A DNA stretch of 64,000 bases from Capillidium heterosporum (lineage: Eukaryota > Entomophthoromycota > Entomophthoromycetes > Entomophthorales > Capillidiaceae), in NCBI GenBank assembly GCA_016630905.1, contig WBMQ01000006.1, forward strand, positions 1,054,001 through 1,118,000, written 5' to 3'. Positions 12,363 through 22,871 of the stretch are shown piece by piece. Under the pieces are notes generated by a model that was given only the letters and a program-made list of their open reading frames with translations, did not search any database and was not told the DNA's origin. The position numbers and the translations under genes were made by a program. Position 1 is the stretch's first letter. Each line of letters begins with the position of its first letter.

Positions 12363-13187
12363 ATGAAGTTTACCAGCTTGTACATTTTGTTGCTAACTAT
12401 ACTAGCATCGTTCATTGTCGCCGAAACGAGTAAGAATTTATAATTTTTAGTTTTATTAACAACTTAAATAGCTACACCTACCTCGGAAAGTAAAGGTTCT
12501 TCTAAATCAACGCCAACCGGTACTGCAACCAAAGGTTCGGAAGGAAGTGCAACCAAATCATCAGATTCTTCAACTGCAACCGCTACCGAAGGAGAAGGCG
12601 AAGGCGAAGGCAAGGAAGGTAAAAGTGAAGGTGAAGGTGAGAAGGACAATGGTGGCGATAACAAGGATACCAACCCCAAAGGTACTTTGAAAGCAGGATT
12701 CAGCTTTGCTCAACCAGCTTGGGTCGAAAGCATCAAGAAAGCAAGAGTCTCCTTAGATGTAACTATTAAACTGCAGTGGAAGATAATAAATGGACCTCCA
12801 CGTGTCCCCCCTAAGAAGTTGAAGTTATCGTTGACGGAGAAAAGGTCCAACAATCAAGTTTACGAAGAAGTACTCAAAGATGACTTGGATGGAGATGCAA
12901 CTGAGTACCTTTGGAATGTCAAAGAATACAAACCTAAAAACGACGATGGGATTCAATTGGTAGAGAACAACATTTATAAGTTAAATGTTTACGATGCTTC
13001 GTTGAATTTGACTACTGCTTTGTTTTTAGGAAAAGTTAAACCGGGTATTCAAGAATTTTTGGCTTATAAGGGTAAACCGGTCGATGGCAAATATCAAATT
13101 TCAGGCCAGCTTGCTAATGGTGATGTTAAGGTTTCGTACTTTATAGTTGCTGTTGTCACCATTATTTCTATCGTTAATTTCTTGTAA
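12363..13187 (+). CDS. GPI-anchored cell-surface protein with Glu-Gly-rich linker
   Basis: Two exons (12363-12429 and 12472-13187, intron of 42 nt) encode 260 residues. An N-terminal signal peptide (MKFTSLYILLLTILASFIVA) is followed by a Ser/Thr/Lys linker and an acidic Glu-Gly repeat (about residues 60-80). Next is a beta-type domain with VTIKLQWKI and YKLNVYD, reminiscent of the KRE9/KNH or DUF7137 wall-protein fold (weak resemblance). The C-terminus is hydrophobic (FIVAVVTIISIVNFL) and ends without charged residues, as expected of a GPI-attachment signal, with a small-residue site near ANGD. It probably sits on the plasma membrane or in the wall. The first exon is too short for simple ORF calls, and the downstream ATG at 12687 is not the start. 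A minus-strand frame over the repeat is a shadow. Confidence 0.82.
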
Positions 13188-14124
13188 GAACTTATTAATA
13201 AAATTATTTTTAATCCATGGAGCGTTGTTTTCGACCTGGTTGAGAGCTTTATAAGTATTTTTTTAGATTCTGAAAGTATATTTGTTGGGACTAATAAATA
13301 TATATCTATTTGAGTATGCTGCTTTTACTCTTATAGATATTTAGCCTGGATTATCGTTACCAAGGTACTGTTTTAGGTACTATCCAAATAAGAGCTAGTT
13401 TATATTATTTTAAGGTTCTTGTAATATGAAGTAGCTTCATTTAATAACATCCCGTTGGTACCCTTATTAGTACTGGTTTATAAGAATTATTCTTACAAGG
13501 TAAAGTTGCTACTAGATCATAAATTCTAGAGTATATATAAAAGTTTATGTTGAAATGCTTAAAGATAGGTCAAATAGGATATGATGGAATTTAAAATGAA
13601 ATTGAGACTATTTGAAAGTTTATCGAGAAAGTGATGCAAAGCTGAGTTACTTGCAATATACTTTGAAGTATAACTAAGAACTTTTAAGTTGTACGGATTT
13701 GAAAAGTTGTCTAATTGTTGAACGATGGTTGACCTGCTAAAAATTAAACTTGGTTAAATTTCTTTCTAATTCCTTTGATATTATATTTACCAGCTATAGC
13801 TCTAACTGCTTTCATAATTTTAAATAGTAGCATTTATCCAACTTATTACACATATATTTAAAGATTCTATCCTTCTAACTGGTAGGGTTATTCCATAAAG
13901 TTGGCCTACAAAGTATATAAACACTACTGTACTGGCTGATACATCTGCTATCTAAGAAGTTATATGTATTCCTCACTACAAAATTAAACACATATGTTCT
14001 TTACAAAAATTGAATAATGGTATGTTGGTTGACTAAACTAAATACTGAAAACACCTACATATAAAACTAAAACTAGAGTTTATTAATTGCTTTTACATAT
14101 TGAGTACACTAACTCTACAACACA
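13188..14124. other. intergenic region between convergent genes
   Basis: About 0.9 kb of AT-rich sequence between two 3' ends. I see nothing coding or repetitive in it. Confidence 0.55.
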
Positions 14125-15001
14125 TCAAAATTTACTTTGACCGGGAGGCGGTGGCAAACTTTTATCTTCAAAGACGGTATCAAAGTTCCTAGTCAAGTGG
14201 AAGGTCTCCAGTCTAGTGGCATGGGATAGTGAAGTGCCTTGCTTGATAGAAGCTCGATTAGATAGCCGTGTCGATTCAATTTGGCTGGAAAACTTCTTGT
14301 TAGGAATCATTGAATCTCGAGACAGTTTGGCGTTGTCGGCTGAGACTGAACTGAACGATATAGTGGACTTGGTGTACTCCCTGTTCTTGCTATTACCAAC
14401 TGAGCCGAAGAGGGAGGTACGTTGTGTACTTATCTGGGTGTTGTGGTAGGGCTTGGAGGCGTGAAAAGTTTCGGCATCGCTGTAGATGCCCGAGGCATGG
14501 GTATCCCCATCGTTGCGGTTAAAGATGGACTGGATACCAAAAATGGAATCATCGACCTAAACGAATTAGTAAAAATAAATGTAAATACCTTACGAAGCTT
14601 CCGGTCGATGGGTTACGTTGGTGAGTAGTAAGCTGAGTTTGGGATTGGTACTTTTCTTCCAGTTGTTTCCTTCTCCTTGCTCGCAATATTAACATGACGA
14701 ATATAGCTATAGCTACTAACCCAAGGCAGCCGGCAATAATCCCTATTATCATATACTGGTTTGACTCTACAGCTACCTTCTCATTTGTGTCGACGCATTG
14801 ATATACGTTACAAGTGTTGCAATCCTTAAATACTACTCCACAAGCGCCAGAACACTTACTACAATCGCCAACAGGAGCCTTATCTTTGCATGAAGGACAT
14901 AAGGAAAGGGGATCTTTTGCTAAAACACTTAGTACATACGATATAGACGTATAGCTTACCAGTTGTTGACATTCTGCAGGTGGAAGGTTATGTGCTATCA
15001 A
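14125..15001 (-). CDS. single-pass membrane protein with Cys-rich ectodomain (5' end uncertain)
   Basis: Two exons are clear: 14594-about 15001 and 14125-14556, separated by a 37-nt intron whose branch site is ACTAAT. The ectodomain carries closely spaced cysteines (CPSC, CSKCSGACG, CNTCNVYQC). A transmembrane helix follows (MIIGIIAGCLGLVAIAIFVMLIL) and then a basic stop-transfer (RARRRK). The cytoplasmic tail of about 180 residues is rich in Ser, Thr and Asn and ends PPPPGQ. This suggests a surface sensor or adhesion protein. The family is not recognised. The N-terminus is missing: coding-like pieces continue upstream to about 15165, for example IVLIGAKNN at about 15075-15101, but the exon joins there are not settled. 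A 40-nt intron-like stretch (14917-14956) would shift the frame and may be exonic. Confidence 0.68.
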
Positions 15002-16326
15002 TTAAAACTAATAAAGTTGGTAAAATTGCAGTTAACTTTTAAACCTATATAGCGACCATCCTTGTTATTCTTCGCGCCAATTAGTACAATTTCTTTGAGA
15101 AATTATCCAGTTTTTGATTCCAGCTCTATTAATTGGGATTGTTCTGGATCGGAATTAAACTCTATCAAATGGAATTGGAATTGACATCTTTGGCTTTAGT
15201 AGAAATTTAAAGATCTTGATTCCAATCTTATCGAGGGAACAACCAGCTAGTCCGGTGCCCGGATGCCAATATATTGACTTAAAGTATAGCGTATACCGAA
15301 TTAGGAAATAACGGTTTACCGTTATGTCTTGCCATGAGTATATGTAGTAGCAGAGAGCGACGTAAAGTAGTTTTACCAAAGTCTATTTCCTTCAAAGGCG
15401 TGCTTAGCAAGGTGAAATAGGTATATTATTGGAATGTTCTTATATAGATGGATTTGGAACAACACCTTATAGTATTAGAGGGCCCTATTTTTCCGTCCAA
15501 TCATTAATTGATTGTAAAGACCTAAAAATCAAATATGTATCGTTTAATATACTTACTAATCATTTTAACTATCAACAAGGGTTGCTTATAGCAGTACGCC
15601 GTAATCTTTCGATATATATACTATGGTTTTATTTAATAAGCACTTTAGTATATAAATTTATAAGTTAAAAGCGCCCATTAAATAAAATTAGAGTAGTAAT
15701 GGAATAGAGTAGATTCCAAAGAATATGATATATCTCCAGTCGGACTAGTTCCAAAAGTAAACTGTTCTCTTAGTATCGAAAACAATGTTTAAATTTACTA
15801 GGCAAGATGTTGTATTAATCAATAGTAATGGTTTATTATGTTGATTTTAACCTAAAAACATTAAACTCATAAATTACTATTATAATAGAATATGTAACTA
15901 CTTTAGAAATAAGCTAGATATCATTTGTATATTTATCATAAAAGGAAATAAACTACAAATCAATAAGGATAAAAAGTTTTTATTTAATAGTGCTCAGCTA
16001 TCTTACAATTATCAGCGAACTTTCCAAAGACATAAAGTGATCGGAAAGTGCAGCTGAAAGTCCGGGTAAGGACATGGATCATCATCACACTATATGTATA
16101 TTAAAATAATTACAGTCTTAGGTAAATCTAAGACTAAAGTTTAACTAAAGCCAAAAGCCAACCTATTTAAAGGCCGGCTAAATTGCAATTCTCAACTACC
16201 AGTTTGTGGGTTCGATGGGAATTCATTAGCAAATAAAAAAGATTGCTTACGTTGAAGGAAATTTTGAATTAAGTTGGCTTAGGCTTCGTAATCTCGCTTA
16301 GAAAGTTTGAAAGAAGCGTAAAGAAA
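15002..16326. other. divergent intergenic region, includes probable upstream exons
   Basis: The first 150-380 bases may hold the missing 5' exons of the minus-strand membrane protein: a kelch-like piece IVLIGAKNN near 15075-15101 and MSIPIPFDR near 15160-15190, in frames that could be joined by a 60-70-nt intron. The rest is AT-rich upstream sequence of Rpn6. A frame at 15429-15668 lacks an ATG and I do not accept it. Confidence 0.4.
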
Positions 16327-18056
16327 ATGTCGAGCCATCAGTTAGAGAGCATAGTAGAGGAAGCTAAACAAGCTTACGACCAGAAGAACTTTGATCATGC
16401 TATCCAACTCTTTATCTCCGTTTTAGAGAACCAAGGTACCTATTTTTTTAAATTGAAGTTAATGTTGTAGAAACTTCGGAGCTCGTTTTAAAAGCTAAGG
16501 AGACAGCTGTACTTCACCTTGGTCTGATCTACCAACAACAAAAGTATGTTTTTAATTGTAGGACTATTCTGATATCCTAGGGATGGAGATAAATTAGCCG
16601 AATTGATTCGTTCGTCCCGTACATTGTTTGGTGTTATTGCCAAGGCCAAAACATCTAAGATAGGTACCTACTTTTTAACTTATTTCATCACAACATTTAA
16701 ATTCTAAACTTTATTTTATATAGTGCGTACATTGATCGACAATTTCCAAGGTATACCTGAAAGTTTAAACTTACAAGTAGAGATCTGCCAAGAAACCATA
16801 AAGTGGTGTGAGGAGGAACGTCGTACCTTTTTGAAGCAGTCGGTGGAAACTAAGTTGGTCTCAGTGTAAGTTGTTCTTTTGTATATTTGTATCTTATAAA
16901 GTTGTTTAGGTACCTTGACAATCGCGATTACACGAGCACCCTTAAACTCATTGGTGTTTTACTCAAGGAGTTGAAGCGCTTGGATGACAAGATGGTCTTA
17001 GTCGAAGTGCAGCTTTTGGAAAGTCGAGCCTATCACGCTCTACGTAATTTGGCTAAATCGAGGGTAGCTTTTGTAAATTACGTTTTATTAATTTTTTTAC
17101 ATTTAGGCTTCGTTAACATCGGCGCGTACCTCTGCCAACTCCATATACTGCCCTCCCCTACTACAAGGTTCCTTGGATTTACAGTCGGGAATCCTACATG
17201 CCGAAGAGAAGGACTACAAGACTGCGTAATATTGCTTCAATTTGTACCATTTGTTGACTTTGCTTATAGGTTCTCCTACTTCTTTGAAACCTTCGAGAGC
17301 TTTTCCTCCCAGGACGATTTCCGTTCCGTTGTAGCTTTGAAATACATGCTCCTGTGTAAAGTCATGCTAGGACTGGTAAGTTCTTTTTCGTAAAGTTTTT
17401 CTAACTTTAAAAGACCGACGATGTCAACGCCATCATCAGTGGCAAGTTGGGAGTTAAATATGCGGGTCGTGATATTGACGCCATGAAGAAGGTTGCCGAA
17501 GCCCACTCCAACCGATCCCTCAAGGACTTTGAAAACGTCCTAGCTCAATACAAAGCTGGTACGGTTAATCTGCATTACTGCTTGCTAAATTTCATTTTAG
17601 AACTCAAAGATGACCCTATCATCCGAGCTCACCTTAACGCACTGTACGATACCCTCCTCGAACAGAATTTGATCCGAGTAATCGAACCGTTCTCAAGGGT
17701 TGAAATCGCTCACGTTGCAAAGCTCGTCAACTTGCCTACCTCCAACGTCGAGACCAAGTAATTTAAAATGTTTGTAATGTACGCTAATGTCAATTAGATT
17801 GTCTCAGATGATCTTAGACAAGGCCTTCCACGGGATTTTAGACCAGGGAGCTGGTTGTTTAATCGTCTTTGATGAACCCGAGTCTGACGTAAGTTTAAGG
17901 ATTTACAACTGTTAATGGAGTTTAGAAAATCTATCCTGCCGCCTTGGATACGCTGAAGCACATGAATCACGTAGTCGAATCCCTTTATCAGAAGGTAACG
18001 TTGATTTTTATGTCATTGACTTATATTTTATTGTCTAGGCCTCCAAGCTTGGTTAA
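16327..18056 (+). CDS. RPN6: 26S proteasome regulatory subunit Rpn6 (PSMD11)
   Basis: Lid subunit of the 19S regulatory particle, which clamps lid to core and supports degradation of ubiquitinated proteins. Twelve exons give 421 residues, matching the family's usual length: 16327-16435, 16471-16543, 16581-16663, 16724-16865, 16910-17063, 17107-17225, 17270-17375, 17414-17558, 17601-17757, 17798-17888, 17926-17994 and 18039-18056. The N-terminal solenoid contains [10 protein letters not shown]. The C-terminal PCI domain carries [45 protein letters not shown] and a closing helix VVESLYQKA. All introns are 35-60 nt. Intron 8 (17559-17600) is 42 nt with no in-frame stop; without it the PCI start matches the family ([11 protein letters not shown]). 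Confidence 0.96.
17559..17600 (+). other. 42-nt intron without stop codons
   Basis: GTACGG...TTTTAG with branch-like GCTAAA. It is a multiple of three and stays open, adding 14 residues if retained. Conserved Rpn6 sequence on both sides supports removal. Confidence 0.85.
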
Positions 18057-20186
18057 ACTATGTATGATGTATAGCTGCAATAATGCTTTAAAATTAAAGT
18101 ATTATCAGTAGCATATTAAAGCTTCTTTAGTTAAAATAGCTTTTCTATTTGATTAATCTTTTTCAGATTAGCACTTAGTAGGGCTACTTGTAATGAATCT
18201 AAGCTAACCATACAATATATGTTTTGTTCAAATTGCTATTATAGGAAACTTGCAGATTTACAATATATATCCATCTAAAACAACTACTATTTGGTGCGTG
18301 TGGTGGTTGTCAAAGATTTAAAACCGCTTATATAAGTAACTTGTCAGCAAGTACTGCTTTTAAGACATTTCTTATCTTGCTTTTTCTTACAAGTAGACAG
18401 TTCTTCCAAAGTAAAAGGTTATTTACTATAAAAGGCTTGTAAAAACGTGAAGCAGGAAGCGACCTTACAAGGTAAAGTATCCGCGCAGGTTTCTAAAGCG
18501 AGTCTTGCAAAAAGCAATTCAAATATAGTATTGATCGCTCTTCAAAAGTGTTAAAGGTTACTAAGAATTGGCTTCGATATTTACTTTATCAAGCTTATAT
18601 TTCCTCTTAGATATATATCAACTATCTTATCAGTGGTGGGAAATTCAAACACTTTTGTCATGCTATCAACATTTCTACTTTGCTGCTGTATGTTTAGGTA
18701 AAGTTAGTTGTTTCAAAGGGTATTTAATGGTTATTTAATGCATCACTGTATGTTTTATTTAAAGTTTATAGTTCCTCTGATATATACATATATTAAGCCT
18801 TTTATAATATTGTTATTTTGGCTATTTTATAATACAATTAATTTGTAATTTTGAGTGCAGCTTGAGCTGGAAGCTACTTGAAGGACCAGAGATACTTTTC
18901 ACTGATTCAATTAGAAAAAGGGGGTTGTATGTTGGAGAGGATATCAAGTACTCCGATGCAGCCAACCTTTACCTAATTAGGGCAAAATGGGAAAGATATT
19001 TGGAGGGATATAATAAACGAAATTAGAACTTTCCCCAATGTGCGATATAATCTGCCTATCAGGAATAAAGGAATTAGGAATGGTTGAAAGGAGGGCACAA
19101 TTCATTCATTATTAAAATATTCAGTTTGAGTTTAAATATATGTACTAGCGAGAATCCGATTTACTTAATACCAATTCAATTTATTATAGTCAAGACTATA
19201 TGCTTATTTAATATATAAATATTTCACAGTAAAGGGCTATACCTTGCCACGAACACCCGGTTGTAAAGTTTACTAAAACATTGGCTTTAGCTCGAACAAA
19301 AACAACTGAATTGCAAAAACTCCATTCAACTTTTTTGGACAAGTATACTAAAAGGATAGTTTGCAGCTCAAATCAAGGGGTGGCTAGTAACCTAATCACC
19401 ACCACTTTTGCTCTTGAAATTCCGCAAAGTACAGGATTTAGGGGTAGGCTCACAAGTCTCCAGTACAATTTGTTTACATTATAAGTATTATCCGACTCGA
19501 ATCAAGCGTGTTGTCGTTCCTCTTATACCTACTGCCCAATAGTTCTTTAGAAATATTGTGTTTGGTAAGATGTGTCCTCCATACTTTGATTCGCATACAT
19601 GTCATTTGTAGTGAATATAGTAGTCCAAAACACCTAAAACTTGTATATTGTATGGGTGGTAATGAGTTGTGACACTATCCTATTAAAGAACCTGTATTCG
19701 ATGACAAATTGTGCTTGCCAACTGCTTCAAACTGTTCACAAGGAGCTGACAACCCTCCTACCCTGGAAACCTTACATAAGGTAGGCAAAGGGTGCTGAAC
19801 TTGAGCCTACAGCCGCAAATGAAGTATCCGCTCCATCCTACTCATCGCTACCCTCCCACATCCTCTTAGGACCAAACATTGGCACGGTTTCACAGACTAA
19901 CTAAAAAGGATCACTTATTCGGTAAATTTTAATTTAGTCTATTGAAACTTGCAAGTTTCTGTACCACTCAGTGAAAGTATACTATTTAGAAATTGTTATA
20001 ACTGATTTAACTTTATTAGTTTTAATTTAGATAAATTTGTCAATAATATCCACCTAGCCTGTTTGTCTATGAAATGGCAATCCATGCTCTCAAACTTTCA
20101 TTCTTTCTTTTGCAACTGTTTCCCAATTCCAATTTTGTAATCAATCCAAGCATTCCAACTTAAAATATACCGATTTAGAGGCAACT
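18057..20186. other. intergenic region with a decayed Cys-rich coding segment
   Basis: About 2.1 kb between two plus-strand genes. It is mostly AT-rich, but 19480-19905 is locally GC-richer and coding-like (listed separately). The frame at 19281-19484 begins with TTG and has no support. Confidence 0.5.
19480..19905 (+). pseudogene. decayed secreted-type gene fragment
   Basis: The base composition rises well above the surroundings. Coding-like runs follow one another in shifting frames: DSNQACCRSSYTYCP near 19494-19540, then PIKEPVFDDKLCLPTASNC from 19680 through DNPPTLETLHKVGKG. After a frame change near 19790, AELEPTAANEVSAPSYSSLP runs to a stop at about 19903. Cysteines and small residues suggest a secreted protein. 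No start, signal peptide or family could be assigned. Confidence 0.4.
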
Positions 20187-22013
20187 ATGCTGGGAAATAA
20201 CAATCTACTTAAAGTTGGGGAGGGCGAAGTCATATGCCTTCAGATATGCGACCAGTGCAACAATAGGCGTGTAAAATGCAGCCGTACCTTCCCAAAATGC
20301 AACCACTGTACCAAGCGCCAGTTGGAGTGCACCTATCTCAGGAAGACCCGTAAAACTCCCAAGATGATTCAACACCCCGACTTCTACGCCAGGTCAACCG
20401 TGTTTCACCGAGAAGGCTTGGAGCACTTTCCCAGGAACTCGAAGCCCATAAAGACTGAAAAGAAAGTCAAGCTTCCCACCTACCAGAGCCCGACTACCGT
20501 CATAATAAGGAGACACAGATCCGATATCGCCGTCCGAGTTGTCCACGAATGGCCTTTCCAGGGTTGGGTATCTTTTTTAATGGTGGCTTTAGGCTTCCCC
20601 ATCCTAGAGACACGACCAACCGTCGAGAATGAGATGTTCATGTCCATGTTCTCCAGTATCTCGTCCGGGAACCGAGCAGTTGTAAATACACCGGCCAAGC
20701 CTATCGATATCTTTAGCAATGACAACTTCCTATCTCCAATACTGAATTCAGCCGTAGATGCCTACTTCAAATACGTCAACAACTTCCTCCCACTCTTCTC
20801 TCAGAGAGCTTTCATGGTGCGACCCCGCTCCAGGCTCTTACTTATGGCAGTATGGGCTTCCGGATTACACTTCCTCCCCAAGACGACCGTCACCAACAAC
20901 CTAGCTAATTACATCCAAGAGAAAGTATACGAGGGCATAAAACAATGTTACTACAAGGTATCTTTCGAAAATGTTCAAGTTCTGTTGGTTACTTTGCACG
21001 GGCTTCAGCATTACAAGTGGGCGTTAAATAGTGCATGGCTATGTTGTTCCGTAACTTTAAGTATGGCCCACGCTTTAGGCTTACACTCCCCACATTCCGA
21101 TTTCAGCTATGGGTATCACGATACCGATCTCTTCATTGAAAGACAGCTTGCCTTCAACTCTATATTATACTTCAATTCGGTTAGGTCGTGGCTGATGGAT
21201 GCCAGCTGCAACTATATCACCGATACTTTATCCCCTTTCTACAAAACAAACAACGAGCTTAGCAGCCAATTCCCTCTACAGTTGAATCCCTTGCTGCTAC
21301 ATGGAAAGAATCAGGACTTTAAGCAAGCTGTACGAGAGATCTGCGAATTGATAATAAGTGATTGCCAAGTCCAATCCTCTTACATCCTTGTCAAATTGCG
21401 GGTGACTAGGTTTGAAGTGATCAATGGAACCAGTGTAGCGAGGTTGATCCTTGAAAACCTCAACTTTTGCAAGAAAAAGTTGCAGGACATCACCCTCCAC
21501 TTTATCCAGAAGCTCCACCGCGTTAAACTTAGCGTCGAAAATGAATCCTTCCCGTGGGAGGAGAAGGATTTCTGCCTCAAATACATTGAGACATCTATAA
21601 ACCTGCTGGACCTCCATTACCAGTCCAACTACAAAGATATCATCTCCCTCTATCTACACCTGCCTGCTGATTTAGGCTTGCCAGCTTCCAGAAAGCCTTT
21701 ACCTGATGCTACTCCCAAGGAACTCTACAGTGCGTTCGAAGCATCCACTCGCATATTCAGCATCGACTTTCAGTTCAACAAAGAGCCATTCAACGCTCAC
21801 CGTATAACGACGTTGAGCCGGGCCATCATTTTCCTGATCAAGAATTTCAAAAGGCACCCACGTCGGTCCGACATCCTTACCTCCATAAAGCGGGGCAGAG
21901 ATCGAATCGTTGAGCTTTCCAAGATTTCCACCTTCGGGTCCCACTGCTTCTTCAACCTTATGCTTGTCGACAGCTTCCTAAAATCCTCAAACATAGATCT
22001 GAGTTCCGTTTAA
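20187..22013 (+). CDS. Zn2Cys6 fungal transcription factor
   Basis: A 608-residue intronless protein. The binuclear zinc cluster lies near residues 21-49 with all six cysteines in place (CDQC, VKC, PKCNHC, LEC) and the basic loop NNRRVKC. A basic linker (RKTRKTPK) follows. The central region contains the fungal-specific factor domain pattern, for example YFKYVNNFLPLFSQRAF, MAVWASGLHFLP and LSMAHALGLHSPH. Later residues include DLHYQSNYKDIISLYLH. It should be a nuclear DNA-binding regulator, but its regulon is unknown. The lack of introns contrasts with Rpn6 and Atg1, although a late Zn2Cys6 expansion could explain this. No neighbouring pathway cluster points to its target. Confidence 0.93.
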   Translation: MLGNNNLLKVGEGEVICLQICDQCNNRRVKCSRTFPKCNHCTKRQLECTYLRKTRKTPKMIQHPDFYARSTVFHREGLEHFPRNSKPIKTEKKVKLPTYQSPTTVIIRRHRSDIAVRVVHEWPFQGWVSFLMVALGFPILETRPTVENEMFMSMFSSISSGNRAVVNTPAKPIDIFSNDNFLSPILNSAVDAYFKYVNNFLPLFSQRAFMVRPRSRLLLMAVWASGLHFLPKTTVTNNLANYIQEKVYEGIKQCYYKVSFENVQVLLVTLHGLQHYKWALNSAWLCCSVTLSMAHALGLHSPHSDFSYGYHDTDLFIERQLAFNSILYFNSVRSWLMDASCNYITDTLSPFYKTNNELSSQFPLQLNPLLLHGKNQDFKQAVREICELIISDCQVQSSYILVKLRVTRFEVINGTSVARLILENLNFCKKKLQDITLHFIQKLHRVKLSVENESFPWEEKDFCLKYIETSINLLDLHYQSNYKDIISLYLHLPADLGLPASRKPLPDATPKELYSAFEASTRIFSIDFQFNKEPFNAHRITTLSRAIIFLIKNFKRHPRRSDILTSIKRGRDRIVELSKISTFGSHCFFNLMLVDSFLKSSNIDLSSV

Positions 22014-22871
22014 AATTTATGTATTATCTTTTTACCAAAAAATTGTGGCTAGCTTCAATAAAATTTACTATTTTTAAAGGGTTAGGTATACATGTAAAGG
22101 TACCATTACCTATAAACCACTGGCTTTTTTGTTTGTATATAGTCATATGTTGGTGAGTTTATACTACTTTTCAAGATGTATATTGCTTAATTCGTATTTA
22201 GTATTTTCATGTGAGAAGATAGACCATTGCACAGGATGTAAGCTCTAATTCTAGAAAAGAATATCTGAATAGAGAGCCAAGTACTAAGATTCAATGACTT
22301 TAACTTTTATTACCTCAATATACAAAAGATAGTTCAAAATTCCAACCTAAAAGTAACTAGCAGATAAAAGAGAAACATAAGCACTAATAGTATAAAATAT
22401 GTTATAAAGTTACTTGAAAAGGCATTATATTAGATTTAATAAACATAGTACTTTAGATTTCCAAAGGATTTTTTCTTGTTATCATCATAGAACGTAATTA
22501 AATTCTGTTCATCTCTAGTTTAATATTCATGTTATTCTTTGTCTATATGAGATGTCCTATTTGAAGGTGAAGTTGGTAGCCAAGTTGATACTTTCAAATG
22601 GATTAAACTTGAGCGAATTATTTTAATAGACTCATCCACTTGAGTGGCTGGACTGTTTAGATTGCCCCTGGCTGCGATAATGCTTAGTATCAAAATGGAA
22701 AAGTGTCGCATTTATGTAACTTTTATACGTGCTTTTCAACTTCAAATATCAAATCTAATTCTCAATACCAGTTTCCATCCTAGTAATATCAACACTCATC
22801 TCAAATATATTAAACTCGATTAATATACCTTCAACACTCAACTTTACAGAAGTAGTTCAGTGGTTTCTCGA
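22014..22871. other. AT-rich intergenic region
   Basis: About 0.86 kb between the Zn2Cys6 gene and Atg1. An AATAAA-type signal lies near 22058. No other feature is seen. Confidence 0.5.

Noticed and set aside
12464-12679. Minus-strand Ser/Pro/Leu-rich frame
   Set aside because: It is the antisense shadow of the Glu-Gly-rich repeat.
12687-13187. Start of the GPI protein at 12687
   Set aside because: The frame is open upstream through the Glu-Gly repeat to a spliced first exon with a signal peptide at 12363, so 12687 is internal.
15429-15668. 79-codon plus-strand frame
   Set aside because: TTG start, no domain, and it lies in the divergent promoter region of two real genes.
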